A stretch of DNA of 64,000 nt from Micromonospora matsumotoense (GTDB lineage Bacteria > Actinomycetota > Actinomycetes > Mycobacteriales > Micromonosporaceae). Shown one piece after another: positions 39,247-47,155 of this stretch. A program made the translations under genes and the position numbers. The notes below the pieces were generated by a model. It saw only the letters and a program-made list of their open reading frames with translations, did no database searches and had not been told where the DNA came from. Every line of letters begins with the position of its first letter. Position 1 is the stretch's first letter. The DNA lies in assembly GCF_900091525.1 (NCBI RefSeq), contig NZ_FMCU01000002.1, positions 248,001-312,000 of the forward strand, in the 5' to 3' direction.

Positions 39247-40650
39247 TCAGCCGTCGATCCGGGTGATGTTGCGGATCTTGTTGACCGCGTCCAGGGCGGC
39301 GACCTTGTACGCCTCGGACAGGGTCGGGTAGTTGAAGACCGTGTCGATCAGGTAGTCGACCGTGCCGCCGCAGCCCATCACCGTCTGCCCGATGTGGACG
39401 ATCTCGGTCGCGCCGGTGCCGAACACGTGCACCCCGAGCAGCCGGCCGTCCTGCGGGGAGACGAGCAGTTTCAACATGCCGTACGAGTCGCCGACGATCT
39501 GCCCCCGGGCCAGCTCGCGGTAACGGGCGATGCCGACCTCGAACGGGGTGGAGCTGTTGGTCAGCTCCTCCTCGGTCTTGCCGACGAAACTGATCTCCGG
39601 AATCGTGTAGATGCCGATCGGCTGCAACTCCTGGAGTTCGCGGGCCGGCTCGCCGCAGGCGTGCTGCGCGGCCATCCGGCCCTGCTCCATCGAGGTGGAC
39701 GCCAACGCCGGGAAGCCGATCACGTCACCCACCGCATAGATGTGTTCCACGCTGGTGCGGTAGTGCTCGTCGACCGAGATCCGGCCGCGCTTGTCGGCCT
39801 CCAGGCCCGCCGCGTCCAGGGCCAGGTCGTCGGTCTGCCCCTGCCGGCCGGCGGAGTACATCACCGTGTCGGCGACGATCTTCTTGCCGCTCTTGAGGAT
39901 GCACAGCGCGGCGTTCTGGTGCTTTTCCACCGCGGCGACCTCCTCGCCGAAGCGGAACGTCACCGACAGGTCACGCAGGTGGTACTTGAGCGACTCGATG
40001 ATTTCCTCGTCGCAGAATTCGAGCATCCGGTCGCGGCGCTCCACCACGGTCACCTTCGTGCCCAGCCCGGCGAACATGGAGGCGTACTCCATGCCGATCA
40101 CGCCGGCACCGACCACGACCATGCTGCGCGGCACGGCCTGCAGGTTGATCACCCCGTCGGAGTCGACGATCGTCCGGTCGTCGAAGTCGACGCTGTCCGG
40201 CCGGGCCGGTCGGGTGCCGGCGGCGATGACGGCCTTGTCGAAGGTGATCCGGGTGTCGTGTCCGGAGCCGCCGTCCACCCAGATCGAGTGCGGGTCGGCG
40301 AACCGACCGGTGCCGGTGATCAGCGCGACCCGGTTACGGGACAACTGGTTGCGGATCACGTCGGTCTGCCGCTCGATCACGTGCTGGGTCCGGGCGGCCA
40401 GGTCGGCGACGGTGATCTCCTCCTTGACCCGGTAGCTGCTGCCGTAGAGGTCCCGCTGGCTCAGGCCGGTCAGATAGAGCACGGCCTCCCGCAGCGTCTT
40501 GGAGGGGACGGTGCCGGTGTTGATGCACACCCCACCGATCATGTCGCGGCGGTCCACGATGCCGACCCGCCTACCGAGCTTCGCGGCGGCGATCGCGGCC
40601 TTCTGACCGCTGGGCCCGGAGCCCAGCACCAACAGGTCGTAGTCATACAC
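39247..40650 (-). CDS. sthA: Si-specific (soluble) NAD(P)+ transhydrogenase
   Basis: A 467-residue FAD flavoprotein from GTG at 40650. FAD-binding [20 protein letters not shown], the STH signature [20 protein letters not shown] in which the second redox cysteine of lipoamide dehydrogenases is replaced, NAD-binding [20 protein letters not shown] and the C-terminal dimer domain with [18 protein letters not shown] are visible. It equilibrates NADPH and NAD+ in the cytosol. Monocistronic as far as can be seen; 262 bases separate it from the divergent flavin monooxygenase gene. Confidence 0.93.
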   Translation of the reverse strand: MYDYDLLVLGSGPSGQKAAIAAAKLGRRVGIVDRRDMIGGVCINTGTVPSKTLREAVLYLTGLSQRDLYGSSYRVKEEITVADLAARTQHVIERQTDVIRNQLSRNRVALITGTGRFADPHSIWVDGGSGHDTRITFDKAVIAAGTRPARPDSVDFDDRTIVDSDGVINLQAVPRSMVVVGAGVIGMEYASMFAGLGTKVTVVERRDRMLEFCDEEIIESLKYHLRDLSVTFRFGEEVAAVEKHQNAALCILKSGKKIVADTVMYSAGRQGQTDDLALDAAGLEADKRGRISVDEHYRTSVEHIYAVGDVIGFPALASTSMEQGRMAAQHACGEPARELQELQPIGIYTIPEISFVGKTEEELTNSSTPFEVGIARYRELARGQIVGDSYGMLKLLVSPQDGRLLGVHVFGTGATEIVHIGQTVMGCGGTVDYLIDTVFNYPTLSEAYKVAALDAVNKIRNITRIDG

Positions 40651-40912
40651 GGCACCCAGCCTTGCAAGCTGCCGCAACTTCCGCCAGTCGTGATCGTCGC
40701 GCGCCGGACGGCAGCACCTTGTCATCGACGGCTGACCGGCCCGGTGCTGCTACCCTGACCGGCCCGAACTCCGCGACTGCCCGGCAGAGCGCCGTGGGAC
40801 GACGCTACGGTGGGCCGGTCGCCCCAGCCCACCGCCGTGGCCGCGTCCCGACGGGGTACGCGCCGACGGGCGACGCCGGGACGCGACGAGGGGATCAGGT
40901 GACGGCAGCGTC

Positions 40913-42619
40913 ATGACCGACTACGGACACGAGTTGCTGTTCGGCGGCTTCCTGACCCCCGACGCCCGGCAGCCGGCGCAGGTCGTCGCCCGGGCCAGGC
41001 TCTGCGAGCAGGTCGGCCTGGACCTCGTCACCTTCCAGGACCACCCCTACCAGCCGGGCTTCCTCGACACCTGGACGCTGATGTCCTACCTGGCGGCGGC
41101 GACCAGCCGCATCCGGTTGGCCGGCAACGTGCTCAACCTGCCGCTGCGGCAGCCGGTGGTGCTGGCCCGCAGCGTCGCCAGCCTGGACCTGCTCAGCGGC
41201 GGCCGGGTCGAACTCGGCCTCGGCACGGGCGCGTTCTGGGACGCCATCGAGGCCAACGGGGGTCGACGGCTCGCCCCCGGGCAGGCGGTGGACGCGCTGG
41301 ACGAGGCGATCCGGATCATCCGGGAGGTGTGGGCCGCCGACCGGCGCGGCGGGGTACGGGTCGACGGCGAGCACTACCGGGTGCTCGGCGCGAAGCGCGG
41401 TCCCGCCCCGGCGCACCCGGTGGGGATCTGGGTCGGCGCGTACAAGCCGAGGTTGTTGCGGTTGGTGGGGCGGACGGCGGACGGCTGGCTGCCGTCGCTT
41501 TCGTACCTGCCGAAGGGGTCGGCGGAGCTGGCAGACCTCAACGCGCTCGTCGACGAGGGCGCGTCGGCGGCCGGGCGGGACCCCGCCGAGGTGCGGCGGC
41601 TGCTGAACGTCTCCGGCCGGTTCACCCGTGCCGGTGCGGGTTTCCTCGACGGGCCGCCGCAGCAGTGGGCGCGGGAACTGGCCGACCTGGTGCTGACGCA
41701 CGGCACCTCGGGTTTCATCCTTGGCACCGACGACCCCACCAGCATCCAGCTGTTCGCCCAGGAGGTCGCCCCCGCCGTCCGCGAACTGGTCGCCGCCGAG
41801 CGGGCCGGGTCGACCGCGCCCGGGTCGGCCGGGTCGGCCGGTTCATCGGGGCCGGCGGGCGAAGGCGCACCGGCCGGGTCGGCCGAGGACGCTCCGGCCG
41901 GGTCGGGCTCAGTGACGCCGGCCGGGTCGGGCGAGGGCGGGTCGGCGGCGGGCTCCGGCCGTCCGGCCGGTGCGCAGCCGGGGGAGGTCGTCCGGGCCGG
42001 GGGTATCGCCGGGCTCGCGGTCACCCCCACGCCCGCCCCGCAGGTACGGCACAGCGACCACCGGCTCTGGGACGAGTCGACCCGGCCGGTCGCCCCGCCC
42101 GCCCCGCAGGGGCACGTCTACTCCCCGCAGGCCCAGGCCGCCGGCGGGCACCTCGTCGACGTCCACGACCACCTGCGTCGGGAGCTGAGCGAGATCCGCG
42201 ACCTGCTCGACCAGGTCCGGCGGGGGGTGGTCTCCGCCGGGGACGCCCGGGGCGTGCTCAACCGGATGACCCTGCGACAGAACAACTGGACGCTGGGGGC
42301 GTACTGCGCCGCGTACTGCACGCTGGTGACCCAGCATCATGGGCTGGAGGACGACGCGATCTTCCCGCACCTGCGGCGGGCCGACCCGGGGCTGGTGCCG
42401 GTGATCGACCGGCTGGCGCAGGAACACGTGGTGATCCACGACGTCGTCGAGGGCGTCGACCGGGCCCTGGTCGCGCTGATCGAGGACCCGGGTCGGCTCA
42501 CCGAGCTGCAACGGGCGGTGGACGTGCTCACCGACACCCTGCTGTCCCATCTGTCCTACGAGGAACAGAACCTCGTCGAACCGTTGGCCCGGTACGGCTT
42601 CTACCCCGGGCAGCTCTGA
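40913..42619 (+). CDS. Fusion of luciferase-like (LLM) flavin monooxygenase and hemerythrin HHE domain
   Basis: A 568-residue protein. Residues 1-305 are an LLM-class F420/FMN-dependent oxidoreductase (GLDLVTFQDHPYQPGFLDTW, GGRVELGLGTGAFWDAIEAN, GIWVGAYKPRLLRLVGRTAD, HGTSGFILGTDDP). Residues about 306-400 are a low-complexity Gly/Ser/Ala/Pro linker (GSAGSAGSSGPAGEGAPAGS). Residues about 415-568 form a four-helix hemerythrin domain with iron-ligand candidates HDHLRRELSEIRDL, QHHGLEDDAIFPHL, AQEHVVIHDVVEG and SHLSYEEQNLVEPL. The HHE part could bring O2 to, or sense O2/NO for, the flavin domain. Substrate unknown. Start is ATG at 40913. Confidence 0.88.
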   Translation: MTDYGHELLFGGFLTPDARQPAQVVARARLCEQVGLDLVTFQDHPYQPGFLDTWTLMSYLAAATSRIRLAGNVLNLPLRQPVVLARSVASLDLLSGGRVELGLGTGAFWDAIEANGGRRLAPGQAVDALDEAIRIIREVWAADRRGGVRVDGEHYRVLGAKRGPAPAHPVGIWVGAYKPRLLRLVGRTADGWLPSLSYLPKGSAELADLNALVDEGASAAGRDPAEVRRLLNVSGRFTRAGAGFLDGPPQQWARELADLVLTHGTSGFILGTDDPTSIQLFAQEVAPAVRELVAAERAGSTAPGSAGSAGSSGPAGEGAPAGSAEDAPAGSGSVTPAGSGEGGSAAGSGRPAGAQPGEVVRAGGIAGLAVTPTPAPQVRHSDHRLWDESTRPVAPPAPQGHVYSPQAQAAGGHLVDVHDHLRRELSEIRDLLDQVRRGVVSAGDARGVLNRMTLRQNNWTLGAYCAAYCTLVTQHHGLEDDAIFPHLRRADPGLVPVIDRLAQEHVVIHDVVEGVDRALVALIEDPGRLTELQRAVDVLTDTLLSHLSYEEQNLVEPLARYGFYPGQL

Positions 42620-42849
42620 CCGGTACGCCCACCCTCGCCCGGCGGCTGGTCGACCCGCTCGGTCGACCAGTCCCGTCAGCCCGGCTGCCCGAGCTGGTCT
42701 GGCAGGAGGTGCTGACCTCCAGCGACATCATCGACCAGTCCAGCCGGGTCGCCGACTACGTCGTGACCTTCGCCGAGGCGCAGGAGCGGGCGCTAAGCTC
42801 GGAGGACTCGCTGGCCCTGATCCGGCGGATCGCCGAGGAGATGACGTGA
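42620..42849 (+). pseudogene. C-terminal remnant of a DUF5753 helix-turn-helix regulator
   Basis: In the frame ending at 42849 about 75 codons follow the monooxygenase stop: VLTSSDIIDQSSRVADYVVT, FAEAQERALSSEDSLALIRR then IAEEMT. This matches the closing helix of DUF5753 (Scr1-type) regulators, normally 280-290 residues with an N-terminal HTH. The HTH and most of DUF5753 are missing, and there is no start codon with a ribosome binding site. The stop codon overlaps the start of the DUF397 gene exactly as in intact HTH-DUF397 pairs, so it is a 5'-truncated relic. Confidence 0.6.
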
Positions 42850-43043
42850 TCACCCCAAGCCGTGACTGGTTCAAGTCGTCCCGCAGCTCCGACAACGCCA
42901 ACTGCGTCGAGGTGCGGTTCGTCGGCGCCGAGGTGGGTGTCCGCGACTCCAAGGACCGCAGCGGCCCCACCCCCGCCTTCGCCGCTGCCTCCTGGGCCAG
43001 CTTCACTCAGGTGCTCAGGCTGCCCGAAGTCCCGCGGTCCTGA
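42846..43043 (+). CDS. DUF397 domain protein
   Basis: A 65-residue small protein from GTG at 42846. It has the full DUF397 signature: DWFKSSRSSDNANCVEVRF, EVGVRDSKDRSGPTPAF and SWASFTQVL. In actinomycetes DUF397 proteins partner with DUF5753 HTH regulators, sometimes as toxin-antitoxin-like or developmental modules. Here the partner is reduced to a C-terminal fragment, leaving this gene an orphan that is still intact. Confidence 0.88.
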   Translation: MITPSRDWFKSSRSSDNANCVEVRFVGAEVGVRDSKDRSGPTPAFAAASWASFTQVLRLPEVPRS

Positions 43044-43292
43044 CCGGCGCGGTAGTCATCGCCGGGGGTGCCCGCACCGTCGACAGCGCCGTCGTGGTTC
43101 ACCTCGACGCCGTCGCGCAGCAGTCCGAGGAGCCCTGGGCGGTGTGCCATGTTCGCGGGTCCTGGCGGCGCAGGGGTGCCGGCGTTCGGCACGTGGTGCC
43201 ATAATCGTGACGGTGCCCGTGGCCGTCGCCACCGGGCCCGGGGGGCGCCTCCGCACCGCGCGGACGGCGGGGACCGACCCCCGGAGGCCACC

Positions 43293-43430
43293 GTGGACAC
43301 CATCCCCCTCGCCGACCTCGTCGACCTGCTCGATGGCCTGCTGCAACTGGGCGCCGCAGCGCTCAGCCTCGCCGCCGCCGTCGTGGTGGCCCGCGCCGGC
43401 CGCCGCTCCGGCCGACAGCGTGACGACTGA
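43293..43430 (+). CDS. Small single-span membrane protein (45 residues)
   Basis: GTG at 43293 lies five bases behind a perfect GGAGG. It opens a 45-codon frame with a leucine-rich amphipathic start (IPLADLVDLLDGLLQLG), a helix (AAALSLAAAVVVARAG) and a basic tail (RRSGRQRDD). Composition and initiation signal suggest a real small protein, though no family is recognised. It precedes the long inverted repeat at 43456. Confidence 0.5.
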   Translation: MDTIPLADLVDLLDGLLQLGAAALSLAAAVVVARAGRRSGRQRDD

Positions 43431-43455
43431 CCCGGGACCTGCTGATCGACTCATT

Positions 43456-43506
43456 GGGGCCGATACAGCGGTGTCCAACCCGCCCGGACACCGCTGTATC
43501 GGCCCC
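43456..43506. repeat. Perfect inverted repeat with 21-bp arms
   Basis: Arms at 43456-43476 and 43486-43506 (beginning GGGGCCGATACAGCGGTG, ending with its exact complement) flank a 9-base loop. The stem is less GC-biased than a usual actinomycete terminator. It lies 25 bases after the small membrane-protein gene and 118 bases before the FAD oxidoreductase gene, so it could act as terminator, attenuator, or a dispersed palindromic repeat unit. Confidence 0.75.
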
Positions 43507-43624
43507 ATGGCGAACCAATCGCCCGAGCCAGCGGAGTGGGACGCGCTGTCGTCGTCGACCATTGACACATCTCGTGGTCCACTTCATCGTCGGGGGAACC
43601 GTCTCCGCGTCGAAGGGTTACCCG

Positions 43625-45169
43625 ATGGTCGACACCGCGCACACGTACGTCATCGTCGGAGCCGGGCCCGCCGGCCTACAGCTGAGTTACTACCTCCAAC
43701 AGCAGGGCGCCGACTACCTGACGCTCGAACGTGGTGCCGAGCCGGGCGGCTTCTTCCGGCGGTTCCCGCGCCACCGTCGCCTGATCTCGCTCAACAAGGT
43801 GCACACCGACAGCACCGATCCCGAGATCCGGTTGCGGTGGGACTGGAACTCGCTGCTCAACGACGATCCGGAGCTGCTGTTTCCGAAGTTCAGCGAGGAG
43901 TACCTGCCGGCCGCCGACGACCTGGTGAGTTATCTCGCCGAGTTCCAACGGGTCCACCAGCTCCGGGTCCGCTACGGCACCACTGTGGAGCAGATCAGCC
44001 GCGACGACGACGGGTTCGTCGTCTGCACCGACCGCGGGGTCGTACGGGCGCGCAGCCTGATCGTGGCGACCGGCTGGGGCCGGCCGTTCGTGCCGGAGAT
44101 CAAGGGCATCGAGCACGCCACCGGCTACGAGGAGATGGACGTCGACCCGGCCAGGTACGCGGGCAAGCGGGTCCTGATCATCGGTAAGGGCAACTCCGCG
44201 TTCGAGACCGCCTCGGCCATCCTCGGCAAGGCGTCGATGGTGCACCTGGCCAGCCGGCAGCCGCTGCGGCTGGCCTGGAACACCAAGCACCCCGGTGACG
44301 TCCGGGGCCAGTACGGCGCGATCCTCGACAGCTACCAGTTCAAGACGCTGCACTCGGTGCTCGACTGCACCATCGACGAGATCCGGCCGGTCGACGGGCG
44401 GTTCCGGGTCTCCATCACCTACACCCACGCCCAGGGGGAGACCGCCGAGCTGGATTACCACGAGGTGCTGCGCTGCACCGGCTTCCGGATGGACACCTCC
44501 CTGTTCGACGCCTCCTGTGCTCCGGAGATGGTGCGGGACGGCCGGATGCCCGGTCTGCGCCCCGACTGGCAGTCGAGCAACGTCGACGACCTGTACTTCG
44601 CCGGCACCATCGCCCAGGCGCGGGACGTGAAGCACGCCTCGTCGCCGTTCATCGACGGTTTCCGGTACAACCTGCGTACCTTCACCCGGATGCTGCGGGA
44701 GCGCTACGACGACGTGCCGATGCCCGTCGCCACCGCACCGGGCGAGCCGGCGTCGCTGACCAAGGTGATGCTCGACCGGGTCAACTGGAGTTCGGCGCTG
44801 TGGACCCAGTTCGAGTACCTCTGTGACGTGTTCGTCCGCGACGATGCCACCGGCGACTTCCGGCACTTCGAGGACCTGCCGGAGGACTACGCCGTCGAGC
44901 GGTTCGCCGACGCCACCCACGTCTACACCCTCGCCCTGCGCTGGGGCCGCGACGACTACGGCGACGTCTTCGCCATCGACCGGCACCCGACGCCGGACCG
45001 GGCCCGGGAGAGTGCCTTCATCCACCCGGTGATCCGGCGGTACCGCCACGGGGAACTGGTGGCCGAGCAGCACCTGCTGGAGGATCTGCTGGCCGAGTGG
45101 CGGCGGCCGGACCGGCACGTCGAGCCGCTGGTGGAGTTCCTGACCGGGGACCTCACTGGCGGATCATGA
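43625..45169 (+). CDS. FAD/NAD(P)-dependent oxidoreductase, FOXRED2-like
   Basis: A 514-residue flavoprotein from ATG at 43625, behind GAAGGG. The first Rossmann motif (TYVIVGAGPAGLQLSYYLQQ) binds FAD and the second (RVLIIGKGNSAFETASAILG) binds NAD(P)H. The motifs FFRRFPRHRRLISLNKVHT and GTIAQARDVKHASSPFIDGF with GFRYNLRTF resemble the FOXRED2/flavin-monooxygenase-like family. The C-terminal 110 residues form an extra domain of unknown role. Its end overlaps the convergent nitroreductase gene by 17 bp. The substrate cannot be inferred; secondary-metabolite tailoring or amine oxidation are possible. Confidence 0.85.
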   Translation: MVDTAHTYVIVGAGPAGLQLSYYLQQQGADYLTLERGAEPGGFFRRFPRHRRLISLNKVHTDSTDPEIRLRWDWNSLLNDDPELLFPKFSEEYLPAADDLVSYLAEFQRVHQLRVRYGTTVEQISRDDDGFVVCTDRGVVRARSLIVATGWGRPFVPEIKGIEHATGYEEMDVDPARYAGKRVLIIGKGNSAFETASAILGKASMVHLASRQPLRLAWNTKHPGDVRGQYGAILDSYQFKTLHSVLDCTIDEIRPVDGRFRVSITYTHAQGETAELDYHEVLRCTGFRMDTSLFDASCAPEMVRDGRMPGLRPDWQSSNVDDLYFAGTIAQARDVKHASSPFIDGFRYNLRTFTRMLRERYDDVPMPVATAPGEPASLTKVMLDRVNWSSALWTQFEYLCDVFVRDDATGDFRHFEDLPEDYAVERFADATHVYTLALRWGRDDYGDVFAIDRHPTPDRARESAFIHPVIRRYRHGELVAEQHLLEDLLAEWRRPDRHVEPLVEFLTGDLTGGS

Positions 45170-45815
45170 CCTCGTCGAGCGGTTTGCGGGCCAGGTCGGG
45201 GACCCGGGCGTCCGGCGCCGGGTACCCGACCGGCAGCACCAGGTTGGGGCGTTCCTCCGGCGGGCGCTCGCACACCTCGTTGAGGAACCGCATCGGGCTG
45301 GGCGTGTGGGTCAGCGTGACCAGTCCCGCGTGGTGCAACGCGGAGATCAGCAGGCCGACCGCGATGCCCACGGACTCCTTGACGTAGTAGGGCTTGGGGC
45401 TGTGCGGCCCCTGGTGCACCTCGAACACGACGATGACGGCGGGTGCGGTCTCCAGGAACGGCTTCTCCCAGTCGGTGCCGAGCTGGGCGATCGCCCCCAG
45501 CCACTCCTGCGGCGCGCGGCGCTGGTAGAAGTCGCGTTCCTCGGCCTCGGCCGCCTCCCGTAGCCGGCGCTTGCGGGCCGGGTCGGTCAGCACGACGAAC
45601 CGCCACGGCTGCACGTTGGCCCCGCTGGGGGCGGTCGACGCGGCCCGGACCGCCGCCTCGACCACCCCCTCGGGTATCGGGTCGGGGGCGAAGTCGCGTA
45701 CCGAACGGCGGCCGGCCATCCGGTCGGCGAACGCCTCCGCCGCACGCACCATGTCCGCCGCCGGTCGGCGTTCGTGTCGGATCGGGACCGTGGGTAGCAG
45801 GACCGTGTCGGCCAT
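45153..45815 (-). CDS. Nitroreductase-family FMN protein (iodotyrosine deiodinase-like)
   Basis: A 220-residue flavoprotein from ATG at 45815, behind GGGAGG. FMN-phosphate binding RRSVRDFAPDPIP (about residues 33-45), the ASTAPSGANVQPWRFVVLTD segment, the lid KRRLREAAEAEERDFYQRRA and AVGLLISALHHAGLVTLTHT identify the nitroreductase fold. The long lid containing ERDFYQRRAPQEWL resembles the IYD/BluB-type subgroup. The substrate may be a halogenated phenol, nitro compound or flavin-linked compound. Convergent with the FAD oxidoreductase gene with a 17-bp overlap. Confidence 0.85.
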   Translation of the reverse strand: MADTVLLPTVPIRHERRPAADMVRAAEAFADRMAGRRSVRDFAPDPIPEGVVEAAVRAASTAPSGANVQPWRFVVLTDPARKRRLREAAEAEERDFYQRRAPQEWLGAIAQLGTDWEKPFLETAPAVIVVFEVHQGPHSPKPYYVKESVGIAVGLLISALHHAGLVTLTHTPSPMRFLNEVCERPPEERPNLVLPVGYPAPDARVPDLARKPLDEVMIRQ

Positions 45816-45929
45816 CTGTCGCCTCCCTGGGAGAACCGGGCCGCCGGGCACCACGCAGTGGCATCCACAGTGGACGCGCACCCCGCGGGTCGGCTGCTCC
45901 CAGCATTTCCGAGGTGGGGTGGTTCGTCG

Positions 45930-47081
45930 TTACGCCAGTGTGCTTTCTTGCCCATCGGGCACGTCCGGAGCGGTCGCGGTGACGAGGGCGGCGACCACGT
46001 CGGTGAGGCGGCCCCGGGCTGCCGCCGCCGCCCGCTGCCGGGTCGCCCCGTCGCCGTCGGCGGCCAGCCCGGCCAGCCACCGGGCGATCCGGGGGCCGTC
46101 GCCGGTCTCCTCCAGCGCCGGCCGGGCCAGTTCCACCAGCCGCGCCGCGAGGACCCCGGCGGGCAGCAGCAGGCCGGTGCCCACCTCGACGCCGTGGCCG
46201 CCCATCCCGTCCCGGGCGGCCCGCCAGTACGCCAGCCGCATGAGGTCGGGGTCGGTGCGGGGTCCCTCGTCGCCCCGGTCGACGGCCGCCGTGGCGACCA
46301 TCGCCAGGGCCCGGACCAGGGCGGCGAACCCGGCGGACTCGGCGGCGGTGATCGGCATGTCGGCGACCCGTACCTCCAGGGTGGGGTGGTGCGCCGACAG
46401 CCGCAGGTCCCAGAAGATCGTCCCGGAGTCGACCAACGCGCCCGCGTCGAGCAGCAGGTCGATGTGGGCGTCGTACTGCTGGGCCGAGGTCAGGTAGGGC
46501 GGCGGGCCGGCCACCGGCCAGCGTTGCCAGGTGAGGCTGCGCCAACTCGCGTAGCCGGTGTCGCGTTCGCGCCAGTAGGGCGAGTTGGCGGTGAGCGCCA
46601 GCAACACCGGCAGGTGCGGGCGCAGGTGGTTGCCGACCAGCACGGCCCGGTCCCGGTCCGGCTGCTCCACGTGTACGTGCACCGCGCAGATCGCCAGGTC
46701 GTCGTGCAACCCCCGGTAGGTGGCGTTGCCCCGGTCCTGCCGTGGCCCCTTGGTGATCGGCGGCGGCACGGCCCGGCCACGCACCGGGGAGCCGGTGGCG
46801 ATCACCCGCAGCCCGGCCCGGCCCGCCGCCGCCTGCAGCGCCGCCCGGGCCTCGACGAGTTGCGCGTCGATGTCCGCCACGGCGTGGCAGGGGTCGGTGC
46901 GGGTCTCGATCTGGAGCTCGGTGATCTCGCCACCCACCCGGCCGCCGAGCGCCGGACGGGCCAGGTCGACCACCGTGGCGGCCGCCGGCATGACCTCGCC
47001 CCGCTCGGCGTCGACCACGAGGAACTCCTCCTCGACGCCGAGCAGGGGAATGGACGACCCCGACCGCTGTGCCGTAGTCAT
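45930..47081 (-). CDS. YbdK-type carboxylate-amine ligase (glutamate-cysteine ligase 2 family)
   Basis: A 383-residue ATP-grasp-unrelated ligase of the GCS2 fold. Visible motifs are LGVEEEFLVVD (about 14-24, metal and substrate glutamates), GGEITELQIETRTDP, CAVHVHVEQPDRDRAVLV, LTANSPYWRERDTGYASWRS and LEVRVADMPITAAE. These proteins form gamma-glutamyl peptide bonds. In mycothiol-using actinomycetes they serve ergothioneine (EgtA) or unknown products. An M20 peptidase of the carboxypeptidase G2 type lies 74 bases upstream on the same strand, perhaps cleaving a related glutamyl compound. Confidence 0.88.
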   Translation of the reverse strand: MTTAQRSGSSIPLLGVEEEFLVVDAERGEVMPAAATVVDLARPALGGRVGGEITELQIETRTDPCHAVADIDAQLVEARAALQAAAGRAGLRVIATGSPVRGRAVPPPITKGPRQDRGNATYRGLHDDLAICAVHVHVEQPDRDRAVLVGNHLRPHLPVLLALTANSPYWRERDTGYASWRSLTWQRWPVAGPPPYLTSAQQYDAHIDLLLDAGALVDSGTIFWDLRLSAHHPTLEVRVADMPITAAESAGFAALVRALAMVATAAVDRGDEGPRTDPDLMRLAYWRAARDGMGGHGVEVGTGLLLPAGVLAARLVELARPALEETGDGPRIARWLAGLAADGDGATRQRAAAAARGRLTDVVAALVTATAPDVPDGQESTLA

Positions 47082-47155
47082 GCGCGCGTCCGACCCCTCG
47101 CCGTCGGTCGCTCGCCGACAGGGAGCAGCCTACGGCCCGTTCGGCCGCGCCGTCA

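Noticed and set aside
41329..42619. Long forward open frame in another phase overlapping the LLM-hemerythrin gene
   Set aside because: Arg/Gly/Pro-rich out-of-phase reading of a clear coding region. Only its final 75 codons, beyond the monooxygenase stop, carry protein character.
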